Below are positions 44,323 to 54,319 of a stretch of DNA of 64,000 bases, in pieces. The stretch is taken from contig NQMI01000051.1 in NCBI GenBank assembly GCA_002270565.1, positions 220,560 through 284,559 on the forward strand, given 5' to 3'. This DNA is from Stenocarpella maydis. Its lineage: Eukaryota; Ascomycota; Sordariomycetes; Diaporthales; Diaporthaceae. The notes under the pieces are model-generated. The model saw only the letters and a program-made list of their open reading frames with translations, searched no databases and was not told the DNA's origin. Within the stretch, counting starts at the first letter, position 1; each line of letters begins with the position of its first letter. The translations under genes and the position numbers were made by a program.

Positions 44323-47300
44323 GGTTCTTGTATGAAATGGGCAGCCGTGCAAAGCAGAGTGGTAAGGGGAGCTAGGCTCTGGGTATGACAGGGTTGTGTG
44401 AGGATGTGGAGGCTTGTGAAAGTGACGAGTCCGTCTTGGGAGCGGGCTGGGGCCGGGCCTGGTCGAGGCGAGCACGGTTACGGGTTGATACTGGGGCCGA
44501 ATTGTTCCAGATGAGGGTCCACGATGGGGTAGCGCATGGAGCCGAGGATATATAGGATTTGGCCTGGTGGAGCCCCTGATGCCTGACGACAGCATTCCAC
44601 TGGCCAGCGAGGGCCGTGAGGGTGGTGAGGGTGGTGATTGGGGATGTTTGGGTTGCCGTCCGACGAAAACCAGCCGGAGCAGCACATCAGAGACCCCTGC
44701 AAGCCTCGGGAGGGGCGTGACGGCCTTGGGTCGTCATTGCCAGCCCGGCCGGGGCGCTGGGTCTACAGTATGGGTCAAGTCAGGGGGGACGGGCGGGCGG
44801 CACAGACAAGGAAGGCGGCAGTGCCGTAGGTGCGTGACAAGACGGTGCGTGCGTGTTGGAGCTGGAAGTCGTGTGAGGGAAAAGGTTTGTGTCGTCAGTC
44901 CTGGGTTGAGGATTTGGGGAACACATACGGGACCGGGGGGGGGGGCAGAGGAGAAACGGTCTGGCCGAGTCGAGGGAATGAATGGAGAAACTGGGGAAAT
45001 GGACATTCAGGTACACATGCACTCGCTCATTCCCACTCAGATCGCTACTATAACTTGCAACCTCGTATGTACTGCCTATGCCTGCGGGCACAACAAATGT
45101 ACACATACGGTCGACAAGCAGGCGGAGGCAGGCGGAGGCAGACGGGTACTTACGGAGAGGCAGAGGTGTGTGTGTGTGTGTGTGTGTGTGTTCCAGGGGT
45201 TACTTCTTTGGCCGACGTTGTTTTCGATCGAGGGTCATGACGATGCAGGCCTGATGGGTGATGGGATCTGCGGCGAAATCAATCAAACCCAGCCAATGCC
45301 CATGGGTGCAATACATAGCGTACCAGGGAGACGTCGAGCCGCAGTTGCCCTCGTAAATCCAGATAATCCCAGGACAATGCAGATAATCTATGCACACATG
45401 GGATGGCGGCATGCGGTAGCGTAATCGACATGGCACAGGGTAGTATAGCAAAGGTAATAGGCCGGGTAGGAGCGGCCCTCTGTTCCCACATGGGATTTCG
45501 ACTTCCAGAATTAGACCCAGTCGATCAGTCACGTAACGGAGGTCGCTCCAGGCAAGGCTGGTCACACACGGCAGTCAGTCAGTCAGTCAGTATCACAGTC
45601 TCTCGCTCAGCACAACCTCAACAGGGCTGGATGGACTCGCACCAGAACTGAATTCCTGACGACACCCAGATGCGGAAGTTAGCCGACGCGGGTCCTGTCG
45701 GAAGCCCACGAGCGGATGGGATTCTGGACGGCGGCTGATGGTTGCCCGCGATGCCTCAAGGTCCTTCCGAGCCTTGCCGCCCCCGGACGTTATTTCTGGG
45801 GTTGCAATCTGAAAGGAGCCATCGTGGAGACCCTGCCCTGGCTCTCTTCCCCAGAAATCCCCAGAGACCAAGGCTAAGCCACTTGTCCCCTTTCCTCCCC
45901 ACAGGGCAGTCCAGATTTTTGTTCTTTTTTTTTTTTCAGGACACACCCACCCGCTCACACGCGCACTCCCCGGCTGACTGACCCCGATGGGTTCTCTGTA
46001 TTTCGCCTTGCTTTCTTTTCTCGTTTTCCACCAGGCCGTGGTCCATTTTCGATGCAAAAAGTTGGATTACGTTTGGGGCTATCACAGCCAACGTGCTCGT
46101 GCGGTCGGGAAGTTGCCCACGATAATAAATCGGGATCAAACACGAGCAGAGGTCGGGTGCACCGCCCCACTGCATTGTCACTTACACATGCCAACCCCGC
46201 AGACGAGGGGCAAGGGGGGTGGGGTTGACGGCAGCCCCACCTCCACCGCCAAGTAGTTGACACTAATCACACCCCCCCTTGCGCCCTAACACAGGGCAAA
46301 ACAGACAAGCCGAGAAATTACCGTCCCTCTCCCAGGAAGAAAATTGGAAATAAAAACAAAACATAAGAAAAGAAAGGGGCAGCCTCCCGTTTCTGGACGG
46401 CGCCGCTATGTGTATGGCAATGAGTCCCGTCATTGATGGTGGCCTTTTACGAGATGGGAACGCCATGTGAGCACGGCTTGCACGGCCTGAGGCGCCCTGT
46501 CAGCCTGTCAGCCATCTCCGTAGCTTTACAACACCGAAACTGAATACTGCCTAGGCGAGTAATAATAGGTATGGTAATAGGAGAACTACCTACCCAGGCA
46601 CACGACGTGCCGTCATGGCTCCCCGCGAACCACAGCCAAGCCTGCCCAGCTGAGAGCCAGGAAGCCGGGACGCATTCCTGCAACCTGCCATGGCCATTCA
46701 GGCTGCCTCCAGCCCGTCATGGCCTGTGACAACTGCATGGCCAAGCTTCGTCTCGTCTTCCAGCCTTGACATCGCGGCCTATCGCGCCCACTTCATGCAC
46801 CCACACCCCACTACACACACACCCACCTCTTACTCGTTGCTACGCGATGCCCTCCCCAAGCCGAGATATTCCCTATCTGACATCACACCTCTCCCAGGCA
46901 CGGATACCTTCTCTGACAGACTGGGCCCCGTTGTCGATCTCCCCAAGGGCCCCCTGGGGGGGCTCAGTCCGCTCACCCGGCCCTCCGGTAGAACAAGTCG
47001 GCTCCCGTCTTGTCCCTGGGAAACGGCTGGAACGGACCTCGCGTCCGACTTCAGCCGACCTTCCTATCTACAGCACTGCCATAGGTCCCCATCCCGACCA
47101 CCGCCGACGACAGAAGAACCATGCCAGCCGCGTAGCCCACTGTGAAAACTTTTGCGGCTGCAGAGTACCTGCATCACAGGCGGTGCACGACATGCACCAT
47201 AAGGTTCGCCTTGGACTGGCCCATGTTTCAACCCTGTACAAGGTCCCGCGGAGGTAAAAATGGAGCCCGCGGTTAATTCCCATTTGCCGCCGCGAGAAAT

Positions 47301-49236
47301 CCCGACATACCACCAGGACCGTCCATCGTCGCTCTCAATCTTCAGCTGCTCGCATTGGCAACCCAACAGCCAGACCATTTTTCGCCCCGGATAATATCTT
47401 GGCCCGCCGGATGAGCGCAAATTCTTGCTTCATACTCCACGCCGCATCCCCTGAGGCATACAAGGTGGACGGGACGATCCGTTCCGTAAGTTGCCCGTGA
47501 GGTCTTCCCCCCCCCCCTTTTCTGCCGTTTTGGCGGTATTTGGGGGCGGACCGACGGACAGGACCACTTCAGAAACCGGAGCCTTCCCCCCCCTCTCGCG
47601 CCGCGGCTGGGCCCTTCACACCACCCCCGTACCAAGCCCTCGGGCGCCGGCTTGGCCCCCCCCGGCTTGGTGTTGTTGTCCACCCCGGACGGTGATACCC
47701 CGTTGGGACCCATGCCACACGGCAGCGCCTGATATATCTTCGGGGGAGAGCGGTTGGAAACTCTCCCATATGCCACACGTGTGTCCATCTCTAATTTATA
47801 TACCTCGGCTCGTGTGATGATAATGTTTCCCGCGCCTGTGTAGCCCCGCCGACCTACCAAACGAATCAGTCACAGAGAACCTCGTGCATGCGTATATTGT
47901 GAAGGCTGGCTCCAGTAAACCGACACTGCTAGCAAATTGAACAATCTGGGTAAAAGGGTTGAGACAGTAGGACAAAATGGGGAATCACAGCGGCATTTGG
48001 TGTAACTCGTTTACAATCTCGTATTGTCCCTTAGCCACATCACAATGCCAGCACATGCTACATCATCTATTGCCTCCTGGGCTCTGCGAATTGCCATCCC
48101 GTCTCAGCCTGCGTGCGCCCACTGATTCCGCCTCCTACTTTACACAACATCCGCATCAGACAGGAGAGCGACTCGCTCCCACAAAACACTGAATCGACCA
48201 ACCGCAGATCTGGTACACACAACGGACAACACTAATATGACCCGGATTGGCATTCGGCTGGAGTGGGCGCCTTTGCTAAGATATCATGGGCCGGAAGCTC
48301 AACAGCCTCCTCGGCCAGACGGAGGACGGGGTATATATATGCCAATCAAACATTGGTATGACTGAGGGGCTGGGACGACGTCCCACGCCCTGGAGCAAAC
48401 ATGCCGTTATTGCCATCGAAACAGACTGTATTACCAGCAGAGGCGGCGGCTTTATGTTAACTGAGAAATCTGTGTGGTTGAATTCGAATGAAGGTGTTAC
48501 ATCCTTTGACAAACAGTTTCCTTCTTGTGGTCGAAGTGTGTGTTGTCAACGCCAGTGTTGAGTAGTAGCACATGGGTCACCCCCATGGACGACCTCGTCA
48601 CTGCCCGCTCTTGGAGGCACAGTGAACATAAATGGTGGCCGGGAGCTCCTCAAGTATGACCATTTTGAGAATACAGAGCGGCCAAGAGTGATAGTACAGT
48701 GTGGTACTGGTGTGGGCAGGAGTGGTACGGCCCAGCGCTGGCCGGTATACCGAAATTGGAAGGACTTCAAGCTGGGGTGGTTTTACGAAGCACCTATATT
48801 GGGAAAAAGTTGCAGCCACTACTTTCGACTCTGAAATTGTAGGGCCAAATGCTCTCAAGGCTTTGTCCATGTTCGCTCGGGGGAAGACAGCATGTTACAA
48901 GTACAGTGTGTTCTCTTAACTTTCCCATTATAAACAACATTAGGTGTGGCACTACAAACAAAGCCTATTATAGCATTGCAGCGTATTCAATAGTTCAACA
49001 TCCCACGGCCAAGCAGCGAGGGATGTGGAGCATGAAGTACAAAAGAGCCTCACAAGAGGAGTGGGTCCCTTTCAGGATGAGTTGCCACTTTCCAAGGTTG
49101 GTGAGATTTCAGGATACCATATGTATAAGCTCCTACAGCCAGCCTGGTCGAGCGGTGAGGTCTAAGACCACCCACAGGCTGAAGCAAACCACCACCCCCC
49201 AACCCCGGCGGGGAAATCCTCAGCCTCCTGTCAACT
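44323..49236. other. PEP carboxykinase upstream region and gene-poor stretch
   Basis: About 4.9 kb. The first kilobase is the likely PEP carboxykinase promoter. Beyond it are a (GT)n run (about 45165-45191), GTCA tetranucleotide repeats (about 45572-45590), an 11-bp GGCGGAGGCAG-like tandem (about 45121-45140) and C-rich tracts. I find no gene I can support. A 91-aa ATG-initiated frame at 48286-48561 (+) is the least unlikely of the open frames but has no recognisable family. Confidence 0.45.
44549..44555 (-). promoter_or_regulatory. pck1: Candidate TATA box of the PEP carboxykinase gene
   Basis: On the minus strand the sequence reads CTATATATCC around these positions, about 230 bp upstream of the first ATG. 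Assigned by motif and distance. Confidence 0.45.
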
Positions 49237-49480
49237 GGTAGCCTCTTCAACCGCAAACTTATACACCCTCCCCTTGACCATCCTTATACACCCTAAATCC
49301 TCCCTCCTCATAAAACGCCACAACCTTCTTGTTTTCCTAAGCCACACCAATATGCACCCCCTCCCACAATCCAGCCCGCCCAGTGCCCGGGACAGCCTCC
49401 CTCACGTTCGCCATAAACCCCTCGATCATCTTCCTGCCCCAGCCTGGCCTTTCCAACCCCCAACGAGGTCAATAGGCATC
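49237..49480 (-). pseudogene. GNAT-type N-acetyltransferase relic (decayed fragment)
   Basis: On the minus strand one frame reads LERPGWGRKMIEGFMANV, then GLWEGVHIGVA, a TAG stop (49337-49339), then ENKKVVAFYEEGGFRVYK before a TAA. This has the shape of a GNAT C-terminal half. The GRKMIEGF part stands where the acetyl-CoA pyrophosphate loop (Q/RxxGxG/A) and following helix lie. The KVVAFYEEGGFRVYK part matches the usual A..FYEKxGFR strand-turn. The stop inside the fold and the absence of an intact N-terminal half indicate a pseudogene or a remnant from a duplicated or transferred gene. Family assignment rests on these two motifs, and no function can be claimed. Confidence 0.6.
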
Positions 49481-50653
49481 CCCGACCCGCACCTTTTTTA
49501 CTTTATTTTATTTGTTTGGTGACCAGTACGAAGGGGTACGGTAGTTGAAGGAGGGGGGGGGGTAGGGTGCAAGTAAGAGTGGGCTGGCCAGTGGGCAGGT
49601 TAGCTACTCACAATGGGCGCGGTCGCGGCGAAGCCTGAGGGCTTGTAGGGGCATATGAAAGACGATGCCCGTATCGTGCTGTGCCAGTCTGAGCTGAAGC
49701 TCGCCTGTCCGGAAGGGAGAACAGTCTCTTTAAAGCTCCAGTCGTTCAGAAGAGGCGAGGCCGGCCGCTTCTCCGAACACATGCATGTATCAAGTGAGTA
49801 GTGGAGACCTGAGAAACGCTCTTGACTGAGGTAAGCCAGAGGACCGGGCTGATATCCTTTGGGTAAACCAGGTCAGCAAGACTGCCTGCCCGATGTCGCG
49901 CGTAACCAGGCTGGCATTGGATGGGTAATTGGCCCAAGGAGCACTCACCTCGAGTGATTATTTATATATACAATTGTATTGCGTCCGCTGTCCATAATCA
50001 CCACTAAAGTTACCGAGATTCGAGCAAGAAAGGTTAGATACCGAAGCGGGCTTGGTGCACACGAGTTCTCTGGATTCATATACCGAGCACCTATCAAGTA
50101 AATATTATCTCCACCTTTGCCTCGCAGCACGTCCATGGCTTGGCGGATACCTCGGCCGCCTGTCCGAAGTTCTAATGGTAAAGTGGTGGTGGTATTGATA
50201 TGCGTCCTGTGTGCCCAGATACAACCCCCTCCCGGTAGGGCCACTAGACTCACTACCTTCGGCGGATTACACGGGCTGGGACCAATCTCAAAGACAAACA
50301 TCATCGTTGCTCCTTCTTGTGCTATGTCCCCACCCACCCGGTCTCTGGACTCATCGCCAACCCGGTTCAAGACAACACGCCGAGTGTCCATTAAGTCAAG
50401 TAAAGAAACGAATTATCAAGGCCTACATTGTGCCCTATAACGCAGTATACAAATAGGTATCTCAGCCCTGGGCTCCTTGTATTTAAAGCAGAGATCGACG
50501 CCAGCCATGTCCTGCCGTGGAAATCGGGTCAACTGTTGTTCTTTCGACCACAGGCCGCTACCGTGCGTCACTGAATTGTTTTCATCCACCGCTCTTTCCG
50601 CCCTCTTTTTTTTTTCTTTCCATTCTCCTATTATGGCTATGTGGACAGTTGTC
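49481..50653. other. Intergenic region, no gene seen
   Basis: Between the GNAT relic and the 3' end of the large disordered-protein gene. A G-run lies at about 49552-49562. An ATG-initiated frame of 148 codons at 49945-50391 (-) has no recognisable family and is not called. Confidence 0.5.
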
Positions 50654-53600
50654 CTAGAACATGCCGCCTTGAACGTTGGCAGCGGGCCTCATTACGACCC
50701 TCCCGGCTGATGGTCCAATCGCAACCTGGGGTGGGGCGACACTGGCGCCAGCATCAGGCTTGGTCTCGGAGCTAGCTTTCCTCTGCAATTTGCGAGGTGC
50801 CGGCTTCTCGTCATCGCTGACTGAGAAGGCACTCTTCCTGTCTTCGCCTGACGAATCTGCGAATGGGGCAACTGGCGGTCTGGCGAGAGGCAGGTTGGGT
50901 GTGCTCATGCTGAGAGCTGCATCTGCTTCGGGGTTATTGCGGCCCATCAGCCCGTTGATAATCGTCCGCGTCCGGGAGCCCTCGCGCCTGCGCCGCGGGT
51001 TGACCGGCGGTAGCGGTGGCGGCGAGTCACCTCCGGCGTTGCTCTCGGACCTCGACCTGGACTGGCTCCTGGACCTCGCTTCGGCTTCACGAGCGTCTGA
51101 AACAGACATGGTGGGGACTCGGCTCGTCGACATGATGAACGTTGGCTCCGAGATATCGCTCTTGTTGACCACTCTCTTCATTGAATCATTGAGTGTGCTC
51201 GTTGTTGTGCTCGGTTGGGTGACCGAAGGCCTTCGCGGTGGTGGGTACGGTGGTGTCGGAGGCGCTGCTCCATTAGCCTCGCTGGACGTGAAGGCGCCAC
51301 GAGACTGCTCAAACGGCCCGCTCCGCGGTGAAGCCCCAGCAGACAGGGGCTCTGTGCCTGTGCGGAGGGGAAGGGCCCTCAGATTGGTTCCGGAATTAGT
51401 CCTGTCGAGGAACGCGCCAGGCGTGGATGACTGAGAGCCACCAGTGGCCGCTCTCAACGGGGGCATGTGAGGCGAGCGCTTGATGTCAGTACCTGGCAGG
51501 CCCGGTGAGCGAAGCGTGGGCCTGCGTGTTGTTCCGGCGTTGAGCTTCTGGTCGTCGTTCACAATTATGTTCTCCCTGGGTCTCTGTGTCGGCCTGCTCC
51601 GCGATCGGCCTTGACCAGCGCTGTCCTCGGAGCCGCTACGATCTCTTGCAGTTGCAGTTCCTGACCGTGACCGGGGAGGTCCTTGTGGCACTCCTCCGTG
51701 GTGGTCAACGCTGGCTTTGCGCTGCTGGCCAAACCCACCCGGCTGGAATTCTCTACTAGGCATGTGCTTCAGCTCGTATGCGCCCTTCTCTGAAGCTGGT
51801 GAGCTCGTGGCCAGGCCGTCCTGTGGCGGGTGCCTGGCCAAAGCCTCAAGCTCTTTACGCTTCTGCAGCTCGCGCCTTGCCTGCCTGAAGGCGCGGAGAC
51901 CAGGGTGGGCATTGGCCTCTTCCTTAATCTCCACATCTTCGCTCTCTTCCTCGGGATGTTCTTTGATCTCGGTTGGCGTCCTTCGGTCGTGCTCATCGAA
52001 CTCCAGTTTGACAGAGCTCGGAGGTGTTGGCATCGCCGGGGCACCCGCTCCATTCATTTTATTCGACCTGGATGTGGCATCCCGTCCCCGATCAATTAAT
52101 GAGCCCAGACTACCCTTGCCCCGAAGAATGCCCAGTGGGTTCGACCGAGACGACGGTGCCGAAAAGTCTCGAGGTGAGTCTGATGGCGACTGGGGAGACA
52201 GGGACAGACCGTTGTCGGTTTCAACAAAGGAGGTGAGCTTCTCCCTCACGCGGCGCCGTGCGTCCGCGAGCTGATTCGCAAATTCGTCTTCCTCGTCTGG
52301 TGAGTGCGGAGATCCTGCAACACTGTCTGACTTCGTGTGGTTATTGGACCGAGGCAGTTCCTCATTGCGGGCTGAGACCCTGGGCTGCGCACGGAAGCTG
52401 GGCTGACTCGATGTGGGACTGGGTGTGGGCCAATCCCGGTCCTCCCATGGGTTCTTCGGTGCTGCCATGGACTCTCTGTTGTCCTGGGAACCGAAAATGG
52501 ACGAGAGGTCACTTTCGGTCCGCAGGTGTTGCCGAACCAGACCGCCCAGGCCCGAGTTCGGTCCCAGCGTGGGCGAGTCTCCTAGCAGGCCTTGCTTGGG
52601 TTTGGCGCTCAGCAGATCAGTATCATTGGTGGATACTGACTGCGAGTCGTTGAGTGGTTGCGAGGCGTTGAGTGACGTTGGACTGGCCGAGCCACGCAAA
52701 GCCGGGTGAACTTGATCAGCTGCCCGCTCTACTTGGACCTGTGGCGAGTAAGATGGCTGGTGGACAAGGTCGTTCAGAATCGGTGATTCGAAGGGCTCAT
52801 TTTGTGATGAGCCCTCAGGCAGGCCTTCCTCTTGGGTTGATAGAATCGTGGTCTTCAACTCCGACTCCTGCTGTCGGTTGGATGATACTGACTGAGACCG
52901 GGAATAGGTGAAGGATGTGTTGGAGTCCTTACGGGATCGCAGAGTCGGAGTTTCACGACCTTGCTTCAGCTGGAGCTGTCTCTCAGCATACCGAGAATCG
53001 TCGTACGGCTGGGATGGCCTCTGGAAGACGCCCATGGCAGTTGCCTTGCCCACGTCCTTGGGCTGAATGGATAGATTCGTTTGGTCACTGGTGCTGTGAT
53101 CGCTGAAAGGGGGGCTCAGCGGCGGTGACGCCAGGAACGAGGTCTTTGCGTCGGTGGCATTCGTCGCTTTGGTGTTGAGGTCCGAGGTACCAATCGAAGA
53201 TCCAGTAGTGGGCGGGCTCATGGACCTCAAATTCGGGGCGCTAGCCTTGGACAATATGGTCCGGCGCTCACCAAAGCGGTCGGAAAAGGAGGGCATGGTC
53301 GTAGAGGGCGAGTTGTGCCCCAGCTCTGGAGTCCGTACACCAGCGGGCCGGCGAGCGAGCGTGTCAACCCTCGAGAGAACAGAGTGTTGCTGTTCTTGTA
53401 GATCCTGCGTTAGCCCCTGTTCGTAAAGTCTCCTCGTCCGCGTGACATGGCGTTCTACAGCGGGCGTCGAGGTAGTTGAGGATGCTGCAGTTGTCTGCTG
53501 GGAGTGAAGCGTGGTAGGTTGAGAGACTACGGAGGTAGCAGCAGTCGAGTTGCGCCCGCCCGAGGGAGTCGAGGAGGTTGTTGAGGATGTCTCGCGTTTC

Positions 53601-54319
53601 TTGTTGTAGCCCTGAGGCAGCGGGGACTCCGCCCTGGTCGTAAATGACGAGTCCTCCACCGGTCCTGACTCTTCGCCTCCCGCATCGCCTTGAAGCTCGT
53701 TGCCTTGTTCCTGTTCCTGGTCCTTGGCAGCCTGCCTCCACCTCTGGAATGCAGACATTGACACATCATTGTCGTACAGGGCCCGGCCGCTCATGCCATC
53801 ACCTAGATTCTTGGATGAAGAGGCGCCGACTGCAATTTTGTAAATTTTTTGCCTCCCACCAAACATGACATTGCCTTCTGTGGGTCGTGCCCTTGACAGA
53901 ATCGAGCCGGACTCCTCGGAGGCGGTAGAATCGGACCGCAGGAAAGGCGGTGCCTTGATTGATTCAACCTCGGCAATATCACCAAGGCCCGTTCCAGGGC
54001 CAAAGTTGAAATCATTCATCCTTGAATGTCGCTTGGGTAGCAAGACACTATCGTCGCTAGCCTTGCCTATCTTGGTGTTTGGATCGTCCTGTTCGCGGAG
54101 CATCGAGAAACGAGCTGATAGTCCCGACATCAACAGACTCGTACGGAAATCGTCGCTGGATGGTAACGCAGTGGCCAGGTCGATCTCCTTCTTTTCTTCT
54201 TCCTGCTCGTGTGATTTCTTCTTTCGCCCAAAGAGGGAAAAGGAGGACTCAGACTCGAGAGACGGGCGAGTGGATGCTGCGTCATCCTTGACTCTCTTCT
54301 TGGTCTTGAATCGGTTCAT
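50654..54319 (-). CDS. Large conserved disordered fungal protein, intronless, 1221 aa
   Basis: Function unknown. The ATG at 54319 opens MNRFKTKKRVKDD; there is no in-frame ATG upstream before a stop, so this start is preferred. One exon of 3666 nt. The protein is Ser/Thr/Pro-rich and mostly disordered. Conserved-looking ordered blocks are: DFRTSLLMSGLSARFSMLRE and NTKIGKASDDSVLLPKR near the start; FGGRQKIYKI; TRRLYEQGLTQDLQEQQHSVL (short coiled coil); DARRRVREKLTSF; and RAFRQARRELQKRKELEAL. From memory these blocks recur in an uncharacterised protein present throughout Pezizomycotina. The many SP and RSxS sites suggest heavy phosphorylation, and the RSRSQSRSRSES stretch is RS-like. It could be a cytoskeletal or signalling scaffold, but nothing in the sequence decides this. 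Lack of introns over 3.7 kb is normal for this kind of gene. Confidence 0.85.
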   Translation of the reverse strand: MNRFKTKKRVKDDAASTRPSLESESSFSLFGRKKKSHEQEEEKKEIDLATALPSSDDFRTSLLMSGLSARFSMLREQDDPNTKIGKASDDSVLLPKRHSRMNDFNFGPGTGLGDIAEVESIKAPPFLRSDSTASEESGSILSRARPTEGNVMFGGRQKIYKIAVGASSSKNLGDGMSGRALYDNDVSMSAFQRWRQAAKDQEQEQGNELQGDAGGEESGPVEDSSFTTRAESPLPQGYNKKRETSSTTSSTPSGGRNSTAATSVVSQPTTLHSQQTTAASSTTSTPAVERHVTRTRRLYEQGLTQDLQEQQHSVLSRVDTLARRPAGVRTPELGHNSPSTTMPSFSDRFGERRTILSKASAPNLRSMSPPTTGSSIGTSDLNTKATNATDAKTSFLASPPLSPPFSDHSTSDQTNLSIQPKDVGKATAMGVFQRPSQPYDDSRYAERQLQLKQGRETPTLRSRKDSNTSFTYSRSQSVSSNRQQESELKTTILSTQEEGLPEGSSQNEPFESPILNDLVHQPSYSPQVQVERAADQVHPALRGSASPTSLNASQPLNDSQSVSTNDTDLLSAKPKQGLLGDSPTLGPNSGLGGLVRQHLRTESDLSSIFGSQDNRESMAAPKNPWEDRDWPTPSPTSSQPSFRAQPRVSARNEELPRSNNHTKSDSVAGSPHSPDEEDEFANQLADARRRVREKLTSFVETDNGLSLSPQSPSDSPRDFSAPSSRSNPLGILRGKGSLGSLIDRGRDATSRSNKMNGAGAPAMPTPPSSVKLEFDEHDRRTPTEIKEHPEEESEDVEIKEEANAHPGLRAFRQARRELQKRKELEALARHPPQDGLATSSPASEKGAYELKHMPSREFQPGGFGQQRKASVDHHGGVPQGPPRSRSGTATARDRSGSEDSAGQGRSRSRPTQRPRENIIVNDDQKLNAGTTRRPTLRSPGLPGTDIKRSPHMPPLRAATGGSQSSTPGAFLDRTNSGTNLRALPLRTGTEPLSAGASPRSGPFEQSRGAFTSSEANGAAPPTPPYPPPRRPSVTQPSTTTSTLNDSMKRVVNKSDISEPTFIMSTSRVPTMSVSDAREAEARSRSQSRSRSESNAGGDSPPPLPPVNPRRRREGSRTRTIINGLMGRNNPEADAALSMSTPNLPLARPPVAPFADSSGEDRKSAFSVSDDEKPAPRKLQRKASSETKPDAGASVAPPQVAIGPSAGRVVMRPAANVQGGMF

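Noticed and set aside
44567..45424. 285-codon open frame upstream of PEP carboxykinase (+)
   Set aside because: It starts on GTG rather than ATG, contains a GT microsatellite giving Cys-Val repeats, has no family resemblance and lies in the expected promoter of the divergent gene.
46690..47257. Overlapping 151- and 163-codon frames (+)
   Set aside because: Low-complexity Pro/Ser/Thr sequence in two different frames over the same DNA; neither looks like a protein family.
49945..50391. 148-codon ATG-initiated frame (-)
   Set aside because: No recognisable motif, no support from neighbours, and a length that can arise by chance in this much non-coding sequence.
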